Source of the DNA: Heliomicrobium undosum
GTDB lineage: Bacteria; Bacillota; Desulfitobacteriia; Heliobacteriales; Heliobacteriaceae
DNA length: 64,000 nt
Reading direction: 5' to 3'
Assembly (NCBI RefSeq): GCF_009877425.1
Contig: NZ_WXEY01000002.1
Coordinates: forward strand, 262,960-326,959
A program made the translations under genes and the position numbers. Shown one piece after another: positions 62,480 through 64,000 of the stretch. The notes beneath the pieces are model-generated. The model worked only from the letters and a program-made list of their open reading frames with translations. It made no database searches and was not told the origin of the DNA. How positions within the stretch are numbered: position 1 is the stretch's first letter; each line of letters opens with the position of its first letter.

Positions 62480-63570
62480 GGATTCACCAGACGAACCCAC
62501 ATGGCGTCGTTGGTCATGCCGCCCTCGGTGCGCCTGCCAAAGAGGGGTGACACGGCGTTGAGCAGGGGAACAGAGCCATAGAGCCTGCCGTTGACGAGCG
62601 TGATGGCGTCGACGCCGTCCTCTGGATTGGTGGGCAGGTAGTTGCTGATCCAACCGTAGCCGTCGCCGGCGTAGAAATAGACAAAACCTGCGCCATAGGG
62701 CTCTCCCGGTTTGTTTTCTCTCGCGATTCCCCGGACGGCGAGACTTCCCTGCACCGGGTCATAGAGGATAGCCGAATCCGGAATCCCCCATGCTTTCAGG
62801 TACTCAAGGATATCAAAGCGCGTCCTGTGATCGACAGGATCGACGACAAGGGGAACGCTCGCCGCCTGCAAGGTTTTTTCCACGCCGTTGATGTCTAAAG
62901 ACTTCATCTGCCGCTGGCCCTGGAGCAGAGAGACCTTTTGGACAAGAGGCTTTTGCGGAGCGGGCACAGCCTTCCAGGTTTTGACGATGATCGCTTTTTC
63001 TCCGGCGTCCCAGGCGACCATCGCCCCTAACGCCTGGGCCGCCGCCCGGTAGGGGACCATCAGCCGGTTGTTGACGATGCGCGGCGCTACGTCCAGGGCG
63101 CCTGTCTGTCCCCCGTTTACCAGGATATTGGGACTATCCACGGTGATCTGCAAGGTGTCTTTGAAACCGCCGGCAGAGGGTCGACGGATGATCACCTGAT
63201 CGACCCAACCGGATGCATTTTTCGTAAACTGGATATCCCCTTCGGCGATGCCAAGACTGTAGGCCAGATACCTGAGCGGCATCAACACCCGTCCCGCCTT
63301 CGCATCGACGAAGGGCGACGAATCCATGCCGTTGCGTTTACCGTTGACATCGTAGTAATTGCGGTTCATCCAAAACTTGGCCGTCAGCAGTTCATTGGGG
63401 CTCGTCACCGTGGTCTGCGTGGTCACCGCCGCCGCAGGCGTTGGGCCGGCGGTTAGCGAAACGCCGGCTGCCAGAGCCGTTGTCGGCAAGCTCGCTATTG
63501 CAGCAGCGGCGGTGATGGTCGCCACCGCGATGATTCGTCTCCATCTTCTTCTCCAAATGGGTCGTTGCAT
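62476..63570 (-). CDS. Exported protein with copper-amine-oxidase N-terminal-like domain
   Basis: 364 residues. Signal peptide MQRPIWRRRWRRIIAVATIT then AAAAIASLPTTALAAG. The stalk-type domain appears twice: VLMPLRYLAYSLGIAEGDIQF and RLMVPYRAAAQALGAMVAWD with AIIVKTW. The remaining 150 residues contain VSLLQGQRQMKSLDINGVEK and a C-terminal repeat-like part with YGAGFVYFYAGDGYGWISNY. Such domains are common in secreted clostridial proteins and probably act in cell-wall association. AAGGAATGG precedes the ATG. Convergent with comEC, stops overlapping by four bases. Confidence 0.8.
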   Translation of the reverse strand: MQRPIWRRRWRRIIAVATITAAAAIASLPTTALAAGVSLTAGPTPAAAVTTQTTVTSPNELLTAKFWMNRNYYDVNGKRNGMDSSPFVDAKAGRVLMPLRYLAYSLGIAEGDIQFTKNASGWVDQVIIRRPSAGGFKDTLQITVDSPNILVNGGQTGALDVAPRIVNNRLMVPYRAAAQALGAMVAWDAGEKAIIVKTWKAVPAPQKPLVQKVSLLQGQRQMKSLDINGVEKTLQAASVPLVVDPVDHRTRFDILEYLKAWGIPDSAILYDPVQGSLAVRGIARENKPGEPYGAGFVYFYAGDGYGWISNYLPTNPEDGVDAITLVNGRLYGSVPLLNAVSPLFGRRTEGGMTNDAMWVRLVNP

Positions 63571-63860
63571 AGGTTATTCCATTCCTTCCTGTAGAAACAA
63601 GGCCCTGACACACAAACTTATTTGAGTCAGCGATTGATGTTTCCGTTGTCGATAGCGCCATGCTTCCATAAAAAATGAAGCCTTTAAGGCAGTATCTTTT
63701 AAACCTTACCGCACTTATGGACTATCCGTAAACAAATAAAAAATGGAAGCTCGCTGGGTGAGCGAAAACTTCCACATTTAACAACCGTCGGGCGCGATCC
63801 CTATCCGCGTTATGTATGTGTACAACTCTTTCCGTTCCGCGTTGGCAAGGATATGCCAGA
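63571..63860. other. 290-base region before the exported protein gene
   Basis: AT-richer than the flanks, as expected for a leader. Stems are visible (GCTTCCATAAAAAATGAAGC at 63663-63682; CTCGCTGGGTGAG at 63751-63763), but nothing matches a known riboswitch class. No convincing ORF: the two frames crossing it lack RBSs. Confidence 0.4.
63738..63776 (-). terminator. Probable terminator downstream of the Fur-like gene
   Basis: TGGAAG...CTTCCA around an inner GCTCACCCAGCGAGC stem, followed on the minus strand by TTTTTTATTTG. Confidence 0.55.
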
Positions 63861-64000
63861 TCAAGAGGTCCCTTCTCCCTTTTGGCAATCGCGGCAGTAG
63901 CCGAATACCTCGAAGGTATGACCAAGGACTTGAAAATGCTCTCGCCGGGCCAGTTCCTCCGCCCTCTCCTCCATGGGGCAATAGGGCAGGCAGACTGACT
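63861..64000 (-). CDS. Fur-family regulator, C-terminal part
   Basis: Only the last 45 residues are in the window. The frame reads VCLPYCPMEERAEELARREH, then FQVLGHTFEVFGYCRDCQKG and ends EGTS. This matches the C-terminal metal-binding region of Fur/PerR/Zur proteins: a Cys pair, H-x-x-x-x-x-G-C and a closing CxxC. Only the first Cys spacing is unusual (CLPYC instead of CxxC). The upstream DNA-binding domain lies beyond the right edge. A terminator-like hairpin follows. Confidence 0.7.
   Translation of the reverse strand, partial: SVCLPYCPMEERAEELARREHFQVLGHTFEVFGYCRDCQKGEGTS

Noticed and set aside
63571-63720. c-di-GMP or other riboswitch in the leader of the exported-protein gene
   Set aside because: Hairpins are visible, but none of the conserved cores I know (c-di-GMP, TPP, cobalamin, glycine, purine) is present.

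Overview
The window looks like chromosomal DNA of an endospore-forming, moderately GC-rich clostridial Firmicute. Heliobacteriaceae or a related Peptococcaceae lineage fits best, but that placement is an inference from gene content. The reasons are SpoVG, SpoIIP, YqfC/YqfD and a CotS-like protein; a Bacillus/Clostridium-type backbone in conserved order; strong purine-rich ribosome binding sites with many GTG/TTG starts; and an archaeal-like (Group III) chaperonin inside the HrcA/CIRCE operon. No rRNA, tRNA or CRISPR array was seen.

Layout. 1-4.9 kb is accessory: a truncated IS21-type element (istB 3' end), a Pro/Tyr-rich ORF, three tandem spoVG paralogues, dut, a decayed LysR remnant and a 2-hydroxyacid dehydrogenase. 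4.4-10 kb holds small membrane proteins, a long FtsA/PilM-like ATPase, an orphan HicA, a 3D-domain exported protein, a gamma-carbonic anhydrase and cheR. 10-20.9 kb is a minus-strand exopolysaccharide operon: Wzz-like protein, initiating sugar transferase, UDP-glucuronate decarboxylase, flippase, O-antigen ligase-like polymerase, glycosyltransferases, a methyltransferase and a GT4-WecG/TagA fusion. Most of its genes overlap.

21-62.5 kb is the conserved backbone, almost all on the minus strand. In transcription order it runs holA, [rpsT on the plus strand], a small membrane protein, spoIIP, murJ, lepA, hemW, hrcA, Group III chaperonin, grpE, dnaK, dnaJ, prmA, rsmE, mtaB, hinT, rpsU, yqeY, yqfC, yqfD, phoH, pgpH, ybeY, dgkA, cdd, era, deoC, recO, glyQ, glyS, ccpN, ppsR, ppdK. 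A CotS-like gene and comEC follow holA on the plus strand. The right end has a copper-amine-oxidase-N-domain exported protein and the 3' end of a Fur-family regulator.

Main points of interest. (1) A perfect CIRCE and a good sigma-A promoter precede hrcA and an archaeal-type chaperonin, with a 13-bp hairpin between the two genes. (2) Four genes (ccpN, ppsR, phoH and the 3D protein) keep a conserved or functional N-terminus in an open frame that has no ATG/GTG/TTG. Each has a Shine-Dalgarno sequence in front of ATC, ATC, CTG and ATT respectively, so their starts are probably missed by standard gene calling. (3) ccpN-ppsR-ppdK forms a gluconeogenic module with a CcpN-like operator in front. (4) Two intrinsic terminators carry the ribosome binding site of the next gene in their 3' arm. 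(5) spoVG is triplicated. (6) The FtsA-like protein has a C-terminal array of about five repeats of a small VNG...GD.I unit.
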